Below, one piece after another: positions 29,102 to 37,502 of a stretch of 50,266 nucleotides of DNA (position 1 is its first letter; every line of letters starts with the position of its first letter). The stretch spans positions 1 to 50,266 of the forward strand of contig PAPJ01000051.1 of the NCBI GenBank assembly GCA_002709045.1, written 5' to 3'. The translations under genes and the position numbers were made by a program. Source of the stretch: Planctomycetaceae bacterium (GTDB lineage Bacteria; Planctomycetota; Planctomycetia; Pirellulales; Pirellulaceae). A model generated the notes under the pieces. That model was given only the letters and a program-made list of their open reading frames with translations, did no database searches and was not told the DNA's origin.

Positions 29102-29941
29102 TTAACCAGCCCAAGTCTGCAGACCGCCATCAACTCGTAAAACCTGCCCACTGACAAAGCGTCCGGCAGGCCCGCAGAGAAATCCAACCACCGAGGCAAC
29201 TTCATCCGGACGACCGAATCTTTCCAGAGTCCCGCTTTCAATCAGACGCGGTTCGTTTTCAGCAACCTGATGAATTCGCACAAATCGCTCAGTAACAGTC
29301 GGTCCCGGAGCAATACAATTGACACGCACATTATCTGACCGCACCTGCGCAGCCAGACAGCGGGTGTATTGATGTACCGCAGCCTTGGCGATTGAATAGG
29401 TGCTACCATCAGTACGCCCGTACATTGCACCGATACTACCGACGGTCAATACGACGCCATCCTTACGAGCAATCATCTCAGGGACAACTTCGCGACAGGC
29501 GAGAACCGTTCCCAGCAGATTACGATCCATTACGCTCTGAAAATCCTGCAAATCTATATTTAGACAATCATCACCCTCAGGTGCACCGCCTCGCGTACCA
29601 TGACCAGTTCCCCGGATGCCAATGTCACCACCGGCACAGGTAACAAGAATATCGATCTGCCCCCATTGTTCGCGAATTTCAGCGACGACCCGTTGGATCT
29701 CTGATTGCTCAGTAACATCGCCCCACACACCGATACACGCACTGCCAAACTGACTGGCAATATCCTCGGCTAGCTGCTGCATCGTGTCACCTTCGCCAAA
29801 TGTCTGTGGACTATTTTCACGCGTACCATGGACAGCCACACGAGAGCCCATCTGACAAAGTTCCTCAGCCATAACACGTCCCAGTCCGCGCGAGGATCCT
29901 GTAATCCAGGCTACTTTTCCGCTAAGTGGCAAATCTGACAT
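29102..29941 (-). CDS. Short-chain dehydrogenase/reductase (SDR)
   Basis: A classical SDR of 279 aa using NAD(P). The cofactor motif is TGSSRGLG (14-21), followed by VTCAGGD in the place of NNAG. The catalytic residues are Ser169 and Tyr182-Lys186 in YSIAKAA. The end (VSGQVLRVDGGLQTW) is the usual SDR terminus. It should oxidise or reduce a hydroxyl or carbonyl of a small molecule in the cytoplasm. I use the ATG at 29941, since AAGGA lies six bases upstream; the ATG at 29947 would be too close to it. It follows the putative selenoprotein gene after 39 bases and may be co-transcribed. Substrate not known. Confidence 0.88.
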   Translation of the reverse strand: MSDLPLSGKVAWITGSSRGLGRVMAEELCQMGSRVAVHGTRENSPQTFGEGDTMQQLAEDIASQFGSACIGVWGDVTEQSEIQRVVAEIREQWGQIDILVTCAGGDIGIRGTGHGTRGGAPEGDDCLNIDLQDFQSVMDRNLLGTVLACREVVPEMIARKDGVVLTVGSIGAMYGRTDGSTYSIAKAAVHQYTRCLAAQVRSDNVRVNCIAPGPTVTERFVRIHQVAENEPRLIESGTLERFGRPDEVASVVGFLCGPAGRFVSGQVLRVDGGLQTWAG

Positions 29942-29980
29942 TTTCATTCCTTATCGAGTGATTTTTCTATCCGGGTTTGA

Positions 29981-30541
29981 TTACTCGAGAATTGTGTTTA
30001 AGCCCAACACAACGTTTTCAATCGCGTTAGCATCCATTTTCCCCTCTTCAAACGCATAATTGTTTTTAACCTCCAGACCTTTCCACATAATCACTGTATT
30101 TTCAGCCTTGGGCGAAAGCTTAATTTCAGGAGGACCTTTTTTGCCGGCGAAAATCGTCAAAGGCAAAGTCCTTAGTCGATGTTTGATTGCAAGCGCGGCT
30201 AATTGTTCTTCATGGTCAGCTGGTTGGTTCGTCAGATAAACGACGAAACAACGGAGTTGCTTGGCCGAGTTCTCATAGAGTTGAGCTTGTAATTTTTTGG
30301 TCAAACTGACCAGATTGTCGTCCAGTTTACGAGTAAAAATCGCAACCACCGGACGGCCACCATAAACTCAGCGGTAACACAGGGTTTCGCCTTTCGACAA
30401 CCCTGATGAACAATCTTTGACTTCAAACTCATCAACAAAGTCACCGACCTGCAAACCGGACTTGATCTGTGCCTCAGTCACAGTCGTCAAACAGGCAACG
30501 ACTATCAGACTGAGCAATTTAGTAATACGAGACACTATCAT
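29981..30541 (-). CDS. Thioredoxin-like exported protein with in-frame TGA (candidate selenoprotein)
   Basis: One reading frame of 186 codons, interrupted by a single TGA at 30368-30370, with no frameshift. It starts with a signal peptide (MIVSRITKLLSLIVVACLTT) behind GGGAGG. The TGA falls at codon 58 in C55-Y-R-(TGA)-VYGGRPVV, followed by AIFTRKLDDNL, so the first half of a CxxC-like redox pair is a true Cys and the second is TGA. I recall Cys at this position in planctomycete relatives; a CxxU selenocysteine motif would fit a redox protein. The rest resembles a thioredoxin/peroxiredoxin fold (FVVYLTNQPADHEEQL, LPLTIFAGKKG). Read as a stop, the product would be a 57-residue stub, giving a pseudogene. 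The reading frame stays intact and well composed for 128 codons after the TGA, which argues for function. Selenocysteine genes (selA, selB, selC, selD) are not in this window. Confidence 0.6.
30325..30370 (-). promoter_or_regulatory. Possible SECIS-like hairpin just after the in-frame TGA
   Basis: Immediately after the TGA the transcript can fold. GUUUAUG (30367-30361) can pair with CGUAAAC (30331-30325), seven pairs including one G-U. Above it GUGGCC (30360-30355) can pair with GGUUGC (30347-30342), three of six pairs being G-U, around a 7-base loop that starts with G. A U-rich bulge of ten bases lies on the 3' side. Bacterial SECIS elements have a G near the start of the apical loop, but their loop usually lies about 16-37 bases after the UGA; here it is 13. 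The match is suggestive only. Confidence 0.3.
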
Positions 30542-30591
30542 TACCTCCCGAAATAAAAACCTTCTCTTTAAGTACACCTTACTTGTTTCAC

Positions 30592-30612
30592 ATTGATTCT
30601 AATATAATCAAT
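30592..30612 (+). promoter_or_regulatory. Inverted repeat overlapping a TATAAT -10 box
   Basis: The perfect arms ATTGATT (30592-30598) and AATCAAT (30606-30612) flank seven bases, and the sequence TATAAT at 30603-30608 lies within. TATAAT is 45-50 bases ahead of the TlpA-like start at 30653, so this may be the -10 of the five-gene operon with an operator over it. No convincing -35 box is seen at 16-18 bases. The same gap also serves the divergent candidate selenoprotein gene. Confidence 0.45.
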
Positions 30613-30652
30613 TGAAGAGAATCATTCATTACGGAACATGTGGAGTTTTACA

Positions 30653-31240
30653 ATGCCCAGCCCCATCTCTCTGCTGATATTACTTTCCGTGCTAATGCTG
30701 GGATGTACTCAGGACGGAATGAAGGTCGCCCCGGAACAGTTAAAGGAAGAAACTACCGGCAATGACACCATTCCACTGTATCGATTGGGCGATTGGGGAA
30801 CCATTGAGCAGTTTGTCAAAGCGAATGAGGGTAAGGTTGTCGTTATTGACATCTGGTCTACCTACTGTGCTCCCTGCATGAAAGAGTTCCCCCGACTTGT
30901 GGCGTTGCAAAAAAACCATGGTGACAAAATTGCATGTGCGTCATTCAACATTAATTACGCCGGTCTGCCCGATCAAACTCCGGAAACCGACATAGAGTTT
31001 ATCGAGCCATTTCTCGAAAAACACGGCAACTCAGTCGACCACATTATTTCGACTATTACGGACGAAAAAATCTACGCTATGTTAGATATCTATGCGATCC
31101 CTGCTGTCTTAATCTATAACAGTCAGGGAATACTAACTGATAAAATTCTTGACGAAAATGCTTACGAATCCACCGTTTACCCGCGTATATCGGAGATGCT
31201 CGGGAACCCAACACCCTCCGGAGAATCTGATGATACGTAA
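30653..31240 (+). CDS. TlpA-like thioredoxin lipoprotein
   Basis: A lipoprotein of 195 aa with a thioredoxin fold. The signal ends in the lipobox LMLGC (Cys18), so it is anchored in a membrane facing the periplasm. The redox site is C72-A-P-C75 in DIWSTYCAPCMKEFPRL, typical of TlpA/ResA-type thiol oxidoreductases, which reduce disulfides such as those of apocytochrome c. The cis-Pro region is IYAIPAVLIYN. The ATG at 30653 is used because GGAG lies seven bases upstream; the ATG at 30638 lacks this. It is the first gene of a tight operon whose third gene is a c-type cytochrome (PSD1), and the second gene overlaps it by eleven bases. A role in maturing the PSD1 heme sites is inference. It is divergent from a second thioredoxin-like gene. 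Confidence 0.88.
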   Translation: MPSPISLLILLSVLMLGCTQDGMKVAPEQLKEETTGNDTIPLYRLGDWGTIEQFVKANEGKVVVIDIWSTYCAPCMKEFPRLVALQKNHGDKIACASFNINYAGLPDQTPETDIEFIEPFLEKHGNSVDHIISTITDEKIYAMLDIYAIPAVLIYNSQGILTDKILDENAYESTVYPRISEMLGNPTPSGESDDT

Positions 31241-32504
31241 AATTAACCGACGAACATTTGCCAAGCAATCGGCTCTCTTTTCCGCACCTCTTATTCTGCC
31301 GGCAGCAGCCAAGGGCGCCAACGAACGTCTCAACGTTGGCGTTATCGGTGTCGGTGGAAAGGGGGCCCATAATCTTGGACAAATGGGAGGCGAGAACGTG
31401 GTTGCCGTTTGTGATGTCGATCGCAATCGTCTGGCAGGTGCCAAGAACCAACACCCCAAAGCAGCAGAACACACAGACTATCGCAAGCTTATTGACCGTA
31501 AAGATATTGATGCAGTTGTTGTCACAGTACCTGACCACAACCATGCTCCGGCAACGCTTAGAGCATTGCGTAGCGACAAGCATGTTTATTGTGAAAAACC
31601 CCTGACGCACACGGTTGAAGAAGCCCGGGCCGTTGCAGCAGAAACTCGAAAACGGAAGCTGGCAACACAAATGGGTACTCAAAATCATGAAGCTCCAGGA
31701 TACTTACGGCTTGTCGAAATGCTGGAAACAAAAGCCGTTGGACAGGTTCGAGAAGCACATATCATCACTGACCGGCCTGGACAATGGTGGCCACAGGGGA
31801 TCGATGCCCCCAGCGGTAAACATGATATTCCGGCACACCTAGACTGGGATCTCTGGCTAGGACCAGCCAAAACACGACCGTACAACCCTGCTTATGCCCC
31901 CTTTAAATGGCGCGGCTTCTGGGACTTCGGGTGTGGGGCCATTGGAGATATGGCTATTCATTTGATGGACCCAAGTTTCTGGGGATTGAAACTACAAGGA
32001 AAAGTGAAGGTTACTTCAGAAGGTCCTAAAGCCAATAACGATAGTGCTCCCACCTGGATGATTACCAAATTCGAATTTGGAAAACGGGGTGATTTTGCAC
32101 CGGTTCATGTTTACTGGTACGAAGGAACAGCACGCCCCAAGGATCCTCTGATTGCAGAGCAACTTCCGATGAATGGATCATTATTTATTGGTGACACGGG
32201 TCGTATTGCCTGTGCTCACGGGCAAAGCCCAAGCATTATCGATGGCACCGGAAAAACCCCCGATCCCTATCTTCCTGACTCCCCCGGCCATCACGCTCAG
32301 TGGATTCAGGCCTGTAAAACGGGAAGTCGGACCGGTTCCAACTTTGAATATGCAGGACCTTTCACCGAGTTAGTATTACTTGGCAATGTCGCTTTTCGGG
32401 TCGGTGAATCCATCGACTATGATCCTAAGAAAGGAAAAGTCACGAACATCGATGACGCTAATACCTTACTTAGAAAAGACTACCGCAAAGGCTGGGAAAT
32501 ATAG
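31230..32504 (+). CDS. Gfo/Idh/MocA oxidoreductase, Tat-exported
   Basis: A 424-aa Gfo/Idh/MocA oxidoreductase. A Tat-like signal (INRRTFAKQSALFSAPLILP) is followed by the NAD(P)-binding motif GVIGVGGKG (37-45) and the signature EKP at 122-124 (CEKPLTHTVEE). The C-terminal beta domain has AHLDWDLWLGP and GFWDFGCGAIGDMAIHLMD, common to planctomycete members. These enzymes oxidise sugars or sugar alcohols; the substrate here is unknown. The ATG at 31230 is chosen over upstream in-frame codons because GGAG precedes it and the Tat motif starts there. It overlaps the end of the TlpA-like gene by eleven bases and is followed after three bases by the PSD1 gene. Confidence 0.88.
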   Translation: MIRKINRRTFAKQSALFSAPLILPAAAKGANERLNVGVIGVGGKGAHNLGQMGGENVVAVCDVDRNRLAGAKNQHPKAAEHTDYRKLIDRKDIDAVVVTVPDHNHAPATLRALRSDKHVYCEKPLTHTVEEARAVAAETRKRKLATQMGTQNHEAPGYLRLVEMLETKAVGQVREAHIITDRPGQWWPQGIDAPSGKHDIPAHLDWDLWLGPAKTRPYNPAYAPFKWRGFWDFGCGAIGDMAIHLMDPSFWGLKLQGKVKVTSEGPKANNDSAPTWMITKFEFGKRGDFAPVHVYWYEGTARPKDPLIAEQLPMNGSLFIGDTGRIACAHGQSPSIIDGTGKTPDPYLPDSPGHHAQWIQACKTGSRTGSNFEYAGPFTELVLLGNVAFRVGESIDYDPKKGKVTNIDDANTLLRKDYRKGWEI

Positions 32505-32507
32505 CCG

Positions 32508-35500
32508 GTGTTTAGCAGGTCTATAGAGCTTCAACTCGCTGTCTTGCTGACGGTCGCTACGGGTCTTGCGACGTCGGCAACAGCAGATGATGCTGCTGTT
32601 GACTTCTTTGAGAGCCGGATTAGACCTGTGCTGGCTCAGCATTGCTATAACTGTCACAGCCAGCGCGCCAAAACGCTGCAGGGCGGGCTTTATGTTGACT
32701 CTCTCGCCGGACTCCTAAAAGGTGGAGATAACGGGCCTGCCATTATCGACGGTAATGCGGATGAAAGTCTGTTAATCTCAGCCTTAGCACATGAGAGTTT
32801 TAAGATGCCGCCTAAAGGTAAACTGGCAACCAAAGTCATTAATGATTTCCGGCAGTGGATTGACAATGGCACGAAAATTCCACAGTCATTTAAAACCAAC
32901 GGTTCTGTTACGGCAACAGAGATCAACTGGGATGCTGCTCTGAACCACTGGGCCTACCAACCACTCAGTACAACCCCGGCCCCAACAGTACAGGATGTTA
33001 ACTGGATAACTAATGACATTGACCGGTACATTCTACGTAAACTCGAGGACAATCAGCTTCCGACTCCAAAAATTGCCCTGGCTGAGACTCTTATAAGACG
33101 AACATTCTTTAATCTAACCGGCCTACCTCCCACTCCGGACGAATTAGCACACTACCGGAAAACACTTAAATCACCAGATGGATTTCAAGCAATGGTTGCT
33201 GACCTACTGGCTTCGCCGCACTACGGAGAACGGTGGGGAAGACACTGGCTGGATGTCGCAAGGTATTCAGATTCAAACGGAGCAGACGAAAACAAGCCTT
33301 ACCCACTTGCATGGCGATATCGCAATTACGTAATCCGGCAATTCAATCTGGACACGCCTTACGACAGATTTGTACATCAACAGATTGCCGGAGACCTGTT
33401 AGAGGCCAAAGATACACAGCTCTTCAACGATCAGGTCAACGGTACAACTTTTCTGGCTCTGGGAGTAAAGATCGATGCTGAACAGGATCCAATCAAAAAA
33501 CGAAGTGACATCGTTGACGAGCAGATCGATACAATAGGCAGGGCTTTTCTGGGAATTACCGTTGGCTGTGCTCGTTGCCACGACCACAAGTTCGACCCGT
33601 TCACCACGGAGGACTATTATGCCATGGCAGGCATCCTAAGAAGCACCAAGCTAATGGATGTCCCTTTAAAATCCGAAGAGCACCCGAAACTACAGGCCCG
33701 CAATGTCAAATTAAACCTGCAGCGCGAAGAGTTACTCAACAAACGGGGTAAGCAACTTGGAGAACTCGCACAGACAAATGCCACCGACTATCTACCCCAT
33801 GTGCCTGCTGTAATGAAGTGGCAAAACACTCAACTAGACGCGAAATTACGAATTCGATTATCTAAATCAGCGAACCGCCCATGGGAACCTGTGGGGGAAT
33901 TCAAAGAACTTAATCATGGCGGTCATATTCAATGGATTCAGGCTGAAGACTTTGCTCGCGGTAATTTTGGCGTTATCACCGATGGTTATGGAGAGGGGAT
34001 CGGCATTATTTCAGATAAGAACGGTTCCGGCCTGCAGACATTTGAACATGATCTGTCTGTCCCCAGGGCCGGCGTCTATCAACTGGACATTCGCTATGCC
34101 GCAGCAGCAGCCAGACCCGGCAAACTATTTCTCAACGGAAAAATGATCAAAGAAAATGCAATCGGCGAAGTGACCGGTGGATGGAACCCCGGCAACCAGA
34201 ATTGGTATGTATCAGGGCGTTACGAATTTCAGGCTGGGAAAAACACGTTACGTTTTGAAGTCGAAAATGTCATGTCGCATATCGATCAAATTGCTTTAGC
34301 GCCTGTTGTAAGCAACCCCTCTGCAGTCCGCGAAGCCGAACAATATGACCGGGGTAATTTCTCCCGAATAAATCAGGGATACGGAGCTGGCATCGGAATA
34401 ACCGCCACGTCAAAAAGTAATGAACTCAGCTTCCTTGAGTACGACTTAAATAACGGAAACCTCGGGGAACATCTTTTGCAGTTTCGTTATGCAGCCGATG
34501 CTTCCCGACCTATGAAGCTCTTGTTGGATGGAATACTTATCAGCGACCGGGCATTCTCAGAGATCACCGGGGGATGGAATCCGGAGAATCAAAAGTGGGT
34601 CACCGAGGCGAAGATTAGTCTGACCAATCCTGTCCACAAGCTGCGAATCGAAACCAATAACGTCTCCGTACATATCGATAAATTCCGTTTGATTCCACTG
34701 GCAACTGACAGCACACTCCCTTCACCGGAGAAAATTGCCGACCACGAAAATCTTGACATCTTTGTGCTCAGACGGTGGGTAAAAACCGCTGAGATGGCGT
34801 CTTCGCTTGACCCAGAAATAAAATCATGGTTAGCACAAGCAGGCGCACCACCAGCAAGCTTGGGGATGTTAACGAATCAGGAAATCACAAAATGGCTTCA
34901 TGGACCAGCTCAACTCAGCGAACTAAGTAAAAATAACGCCGACATGGTGGCTAATATTGATGCCGAGCTTAGCCGTAATCGGCAGAGAATCGATGATTTA
35001 AATAACATTGTGGCAATGGCTGTCGGTGAAGGCGACATCAGTAATATGGCCATTCATATCCGCGGCAGCCATTTACAAACGGGAAAAACAGTAAAGCGTC
35101 GTTCACCACAAATACTGACTCGTACTGAAAGCCAGCCGTTTGGCACCCAACAGAGTGGTCGCCTTGAACTAGCGCAAAAGATTACCGATAGTGAGACCCC
35201 CTTAGCGGCCAGAGTTATTAGCAACCGAATCTGGCGTTGGCACTTTGGCAGGCCACTTGTCCGTTCAACCGAGAACTTTGGCAGCTCTGGCGAAGAACCG
35301 ACGCACCCGGCATTACTCGACTATCTGGCAACCTATTTAGTCAAACACAACTGGAGTATCAAGACACTGCACCGGCACATTACTGAATCTTCCACATATC
35401 GTATGAGTTTTGAATTTAACGCAGCTTCAGCCGCGAAGGACCCGGCCAATCAATGGTACTGGCGCCACACGCCAAAACGACTTGAGGCTGAGTCTATTCG

Positions 35501-36017
35501 TGATGCACTTCTTTGCGCCAGTGGTGAATTGGATCGCTCCATCGGTGGTGCTCCATTTGAAGGTATCGCAACGCTGAGTCCATCACCACAGGCTCTCATG
35601 TCGAACCGCCGAACCTATGAAGATTCCACTAGGCGTTCAGTCTATTTGCCGATTGTTCGCACCAATGTCTATAAACTACTGACATTATTCGATTTTCCAA
35701 ATCCGGCCTTCCCAACGGGTAATCGACACACCACCACACTGCCAACGCAAGCCATGTTTTTGATGAACAGCAGTTGGGTCACAGGTATTAGTTCCTCAAT
35801 GGCAAAAAGAATTACAGAATCTCAACAATCACGCAAAGAACAAATCCAACTAGCCTACATACTGGCATATTCCAGACTTGCCACGCCTACAGAAATAGTA
35901 GAAGCTGATAATTTCATGAACCAATATGAGCAACAGTTAGTGGATTCGCAAGGCGAAGTATGGGCTGCATTTTGTCAGCTACTTTTCCTTTCCAATGAAT
36001 TTATTTACATCCATTAA
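32508..36017 (+). CDS. PSD1 cytochrome C / DUF1549 / DUF1553 protein with two CBM-like repeats
   Basis: A large secreted protein of 1169 aa starting at GTG, three bases after the preceding stop. The signal peptide (1-26) is followed by a planctomycete cytochrome C domain with CYNCH (46-50), DUF1549 (about 165-385) with a second heme-like site CARCH (354-358), and DUF1553 (about 885-1140). Between them are two similar repeats of about 120 residues, at about 478-600 and 608-732. Each begins EAE/QAED and carries TGGWNP-N-Q-W followed by an HID-I or HIDKF end, the pattern of CBM6/CBM35-type carbohydrate-binding domains. The protein thus joins a c-type cytochrome to two sugar-binding modules. It should act outside the cytoplasm on or near a polysaccharide. 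Its enzymatic activity is not known to me. A DUF1501 partner follows. Confidence 0.9.
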   Translation: MFSRSIELQLAVLLTVATGLATSATADDAAVDFFESRIRPVLAQHCYNCHSQRAKTLQGGLYVDSLAGLLKGGDNGPAIIDGNADESLLISALAHESFKMPPKGKLATKVINDFRQWIDNGTKIPQSFKTNGSVTATEINWDAALNHWAYQPLSTTPAPTVQDVNWITNDIDRYILRKLEDNQLPTPKIALAETLIRRTFFNLTGLPPTPDELAHYRKTLKSPDGFQAMVADLLASPHYGERWGRHWLDVARYSDSNGADENKPYPLAWRYRNYVIRQFNLDTPYDRFVHQQIAGDLLEAKDTQLFNDQVNGTTFLALGVKIDAEQDPIKKRSDIVDEQIDTIGRAFLGITVGCARCHDHKFDPFTTEDYYAMAGILRSTKLMDVPLKSEEHPKLQARNVKLNLQREELLNKRGKQLGELAQTNATDYLPHVPAVMKWQNTQLDAKLRIRLSKSANRPWEPVGEFKELNHGGHIQWIQAEDFARGNFGVITDGYGEGIGIISDKNGSGLQTFEHDLSVPRAGVYQLDIRYAAAAARPGKLFLNGKMIKENAIGEVTGGWNPGNQNWYVSGRYEFQAGKNTLRFEVENVMSHIDQIALAPVVSNPSAVREAEQYDRGNFSRINQGYGAGIGITATSKSNELSFLEYDLNNGNLGEHLLQFRYAADASRPMKLLLDGILISDRAFSEITGGWNPENQKWVTEAKISLTNPVHKLRIETNNVSVHIDKFRLIPLATDSTLPSPEKIADHENLDIFVLRRWVKTAEMASSLDPEIKSWLAQAGAPPASLGMLTNQEITKWLHGPAQLSELSKNNADMVANIDAELSRNRQRIDDLNNIVAMAVGEGDISNMAIHIRGSHLQTGKTVKRRSPQILTRTESQPFGTQQSGRLELAQKITDSETPLAARVISNRIWRWHFGRPLVRSTENFGSSGEEPTHPALLDYLATYLVKHNWSIKTLHRHITESSTYRMSFEFNAASAAKDPANQWYWRHTPKRLEAESIRDALLCASGELDRSIGGAPFEGIATLSPSPQALMSNRRTYEDSTRRSVYLPIVRTNVYKLLTLFDFPNPAFPTGNRHTTTLPTQAMFLMNSSWVTGISSSMAKRITESQQSRKEQIQLAYILAYSRLATPTEIVEADNFMNQYEQQLVDSQGEVWAAFCQLLFLSNEFIYIH

Positions 36018-36021
36018 TTCC

Positions 36022-37479
36022 ATGCAACTTTCCAATCATCAACAAAAGACGATCAACCGCAGAACGTTGCTCAATCGATGGTGTCTGGGTTTCGGTGGAC
36101 TGGCATTGGATTCGATGTTAGCCGAAGCATCTCGTGGAGATAAACGGCAGACTCTGCTTGCTCCTAAGAACGGCCACTTTGCACCTCGGGCCAAACGAAT
36201 CATCTTTTTATTCATGCATGGCGGACCAAGTCATGTTGATCTGTTCGACCCCAAACCGGCACTTACAAAATATGACGGGCAAGAACCGCCTTTTGAGCGT
36301 ACACGGGTTAAATTCGGAAACCGAGGCAATCTGTTAAAATCCCCCTGGGATTTTCGTCCAACGGGAGAGTCCGGTATTCCCATGAGTTCCCTCTGGCAAA
36401 GCCTACCCGAGGTTGCTGACGATCTTTGCATGCTGCACGGTTTATGTGACACCAACGTCGCCCACGGTGGGGCCTGCATGAAGTTATTTACCGGTTCTGA
36501 ATCTTTGATCCGGCCAAGCATGGGGTCGTGGGTAAGTTACGGACTGGGTACAGAAAACCAGAACCTACCTAGCTTCCTTACCGTTTGCCCTACCAGCCTA
36601 CACGGCGGTGTTGATAATTTCGGCAGTGCCTTTTTGCCAAACATACATCAGGGAGTACCACTGGGAACCCCTGGATATCCAAACACGCCGGCGAAAGATG
36701 CCCGTTTTGAATTCCTGCAAAATGAAAGTCGCAGCCGCAAACAGCAGCGAATACTGCTAGACCAACTCAAACAACTTAATGCAAAACACCAACAACAGGT
36801 TGGTGCCAACGCTCAACTCGAAGCTCGTATCGAGTCATTTGAAATGGCCTTTCGCATGCAGCTTGAAGCACCGGAAGCCATGAATATTACCGATGAAACT
36901 GAAGACACACTAAAGCTCTATGGTTACGATGACCCAACGACACAGAATTTCGCTCATCAACTACTGCTAGCCCGAAGATTCTCCGAACGCGGTGTTCGTT
37001 TCGTTCAGGTTAGTCATGCAGGTTCACTGCCATTTAATAATGAACAATGGGATCAGCATTCGCACATCAAAAAGGGACACGAAATCAATGTCGCTCAAAT
37101 CGACAAGCCAATCACAGGCTTCATTAAAGATCTCAAGCAACGTGGGTTACTAAAAGACACTCTTGTTTTATGGGGAGGCGAATTTGGCCGAACTCCTACA
37201 TCACAGGTTGGAAATCCCGAGACGATTGGACGCGATCATCACCCCGATGGATTTACTATGTTTATGGCCGGAGGAGGGGCCAAGGGAGGGTATCGATATG
37301 GCGCGACTGATGAATTTGGTTACTACGCTATTGACGGCCGCATGACCATCCACGATCTGCATGCAACCTTATTGCATTTACTGGGACTCAACCATGAACT
37401 GCTGACTTACCAATATGGTGGTCGGAACTTCAGACTGACAGACGTCCACGGTACTGTGGCAACGGACATTCTGTCATAG
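36022..37479 (+). CDS. DUF1501 protein paired with PSD1
   Basis: A DUF1501 protein of 485 aa from the ATG at 36022, five bases after the PSD1 stop. An ATG at 35995 is in frame but would overlap the upstream gene; neither has a clear ribosome binding site. The Tat-like signal is INRRTLLNRWCLGFGGLAL. Motifs are FMHGGPSHVDLFDPKPALT, LWGGEFGRTPTS and GRDHHPDGFTMFMAGG, plus the LTDVHG tail shared with the DUF1501 gene at 12865. The two copies, both behind PSD1 genes, appear to form one subfamily. A sulfatase gene follows 23 bases later, so all may be made together. Function unknown. Confidence 0.9.
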   Translation: MQLSNHQQKTINRRTLLNRWCLGFGGLALDSMLAEASRGDKRQTLLAPKNGHFAPRAKRIIFLFMHGGPSHVDLFDPKPALTKYDGQEPPFERTRVKFGNRGNLLKSPWDFRPTGESGIPMSSLWQSLPEVADDLCMLHGLCDTNVAHGGACMKLFTGSESLIRPSMGSWVSYGLGTENQNLPSFLTVCPTSLHGGVDNFGSAFLPNIHQGVPLGTPGYPNTPAKDARFEFLQNESRSRKQQRILLDQLKQLNAKHQQQVGANAQLEARIESFEMAFRMQLEAPEAMNITDETEDTLKLYGYDDPTTQNFAHQLLLARRFSERGVRFVQVSHAGSLPFNNEQWDQHSHIKKGHEINVAQIDKPITGFIKDLKQRGLLKDTLVLWGGEFGRTPTSQVGNPETIGRDHHPDGFTMFMAGGGAKGGYRYGATDEFGYYAIDGRMTIHDLHATLLHLLGLNHELLTYQYGGRNFRLTDVHGTVATDILS

Positions 37480-37502
37480 CTTTCTAAGTTCGGGAAAATA
37501 AC

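Noticed and set aside
28921..29241. A 106-codon frame starting inside the dehydrogenase gene
   Set aside because: It overlaps the SDR coding sequence heavily; the internal GTG at 29085 with a good ribosome binding site is the better start.
29981..30577. A frameshift or two separate genes at the thioredoxin-like locus
   Set aside because: Both parts are in the same frame and differ only by one TGA codon, so a frameshift is not needed; the downstream GTG start has no ribosome binding site.
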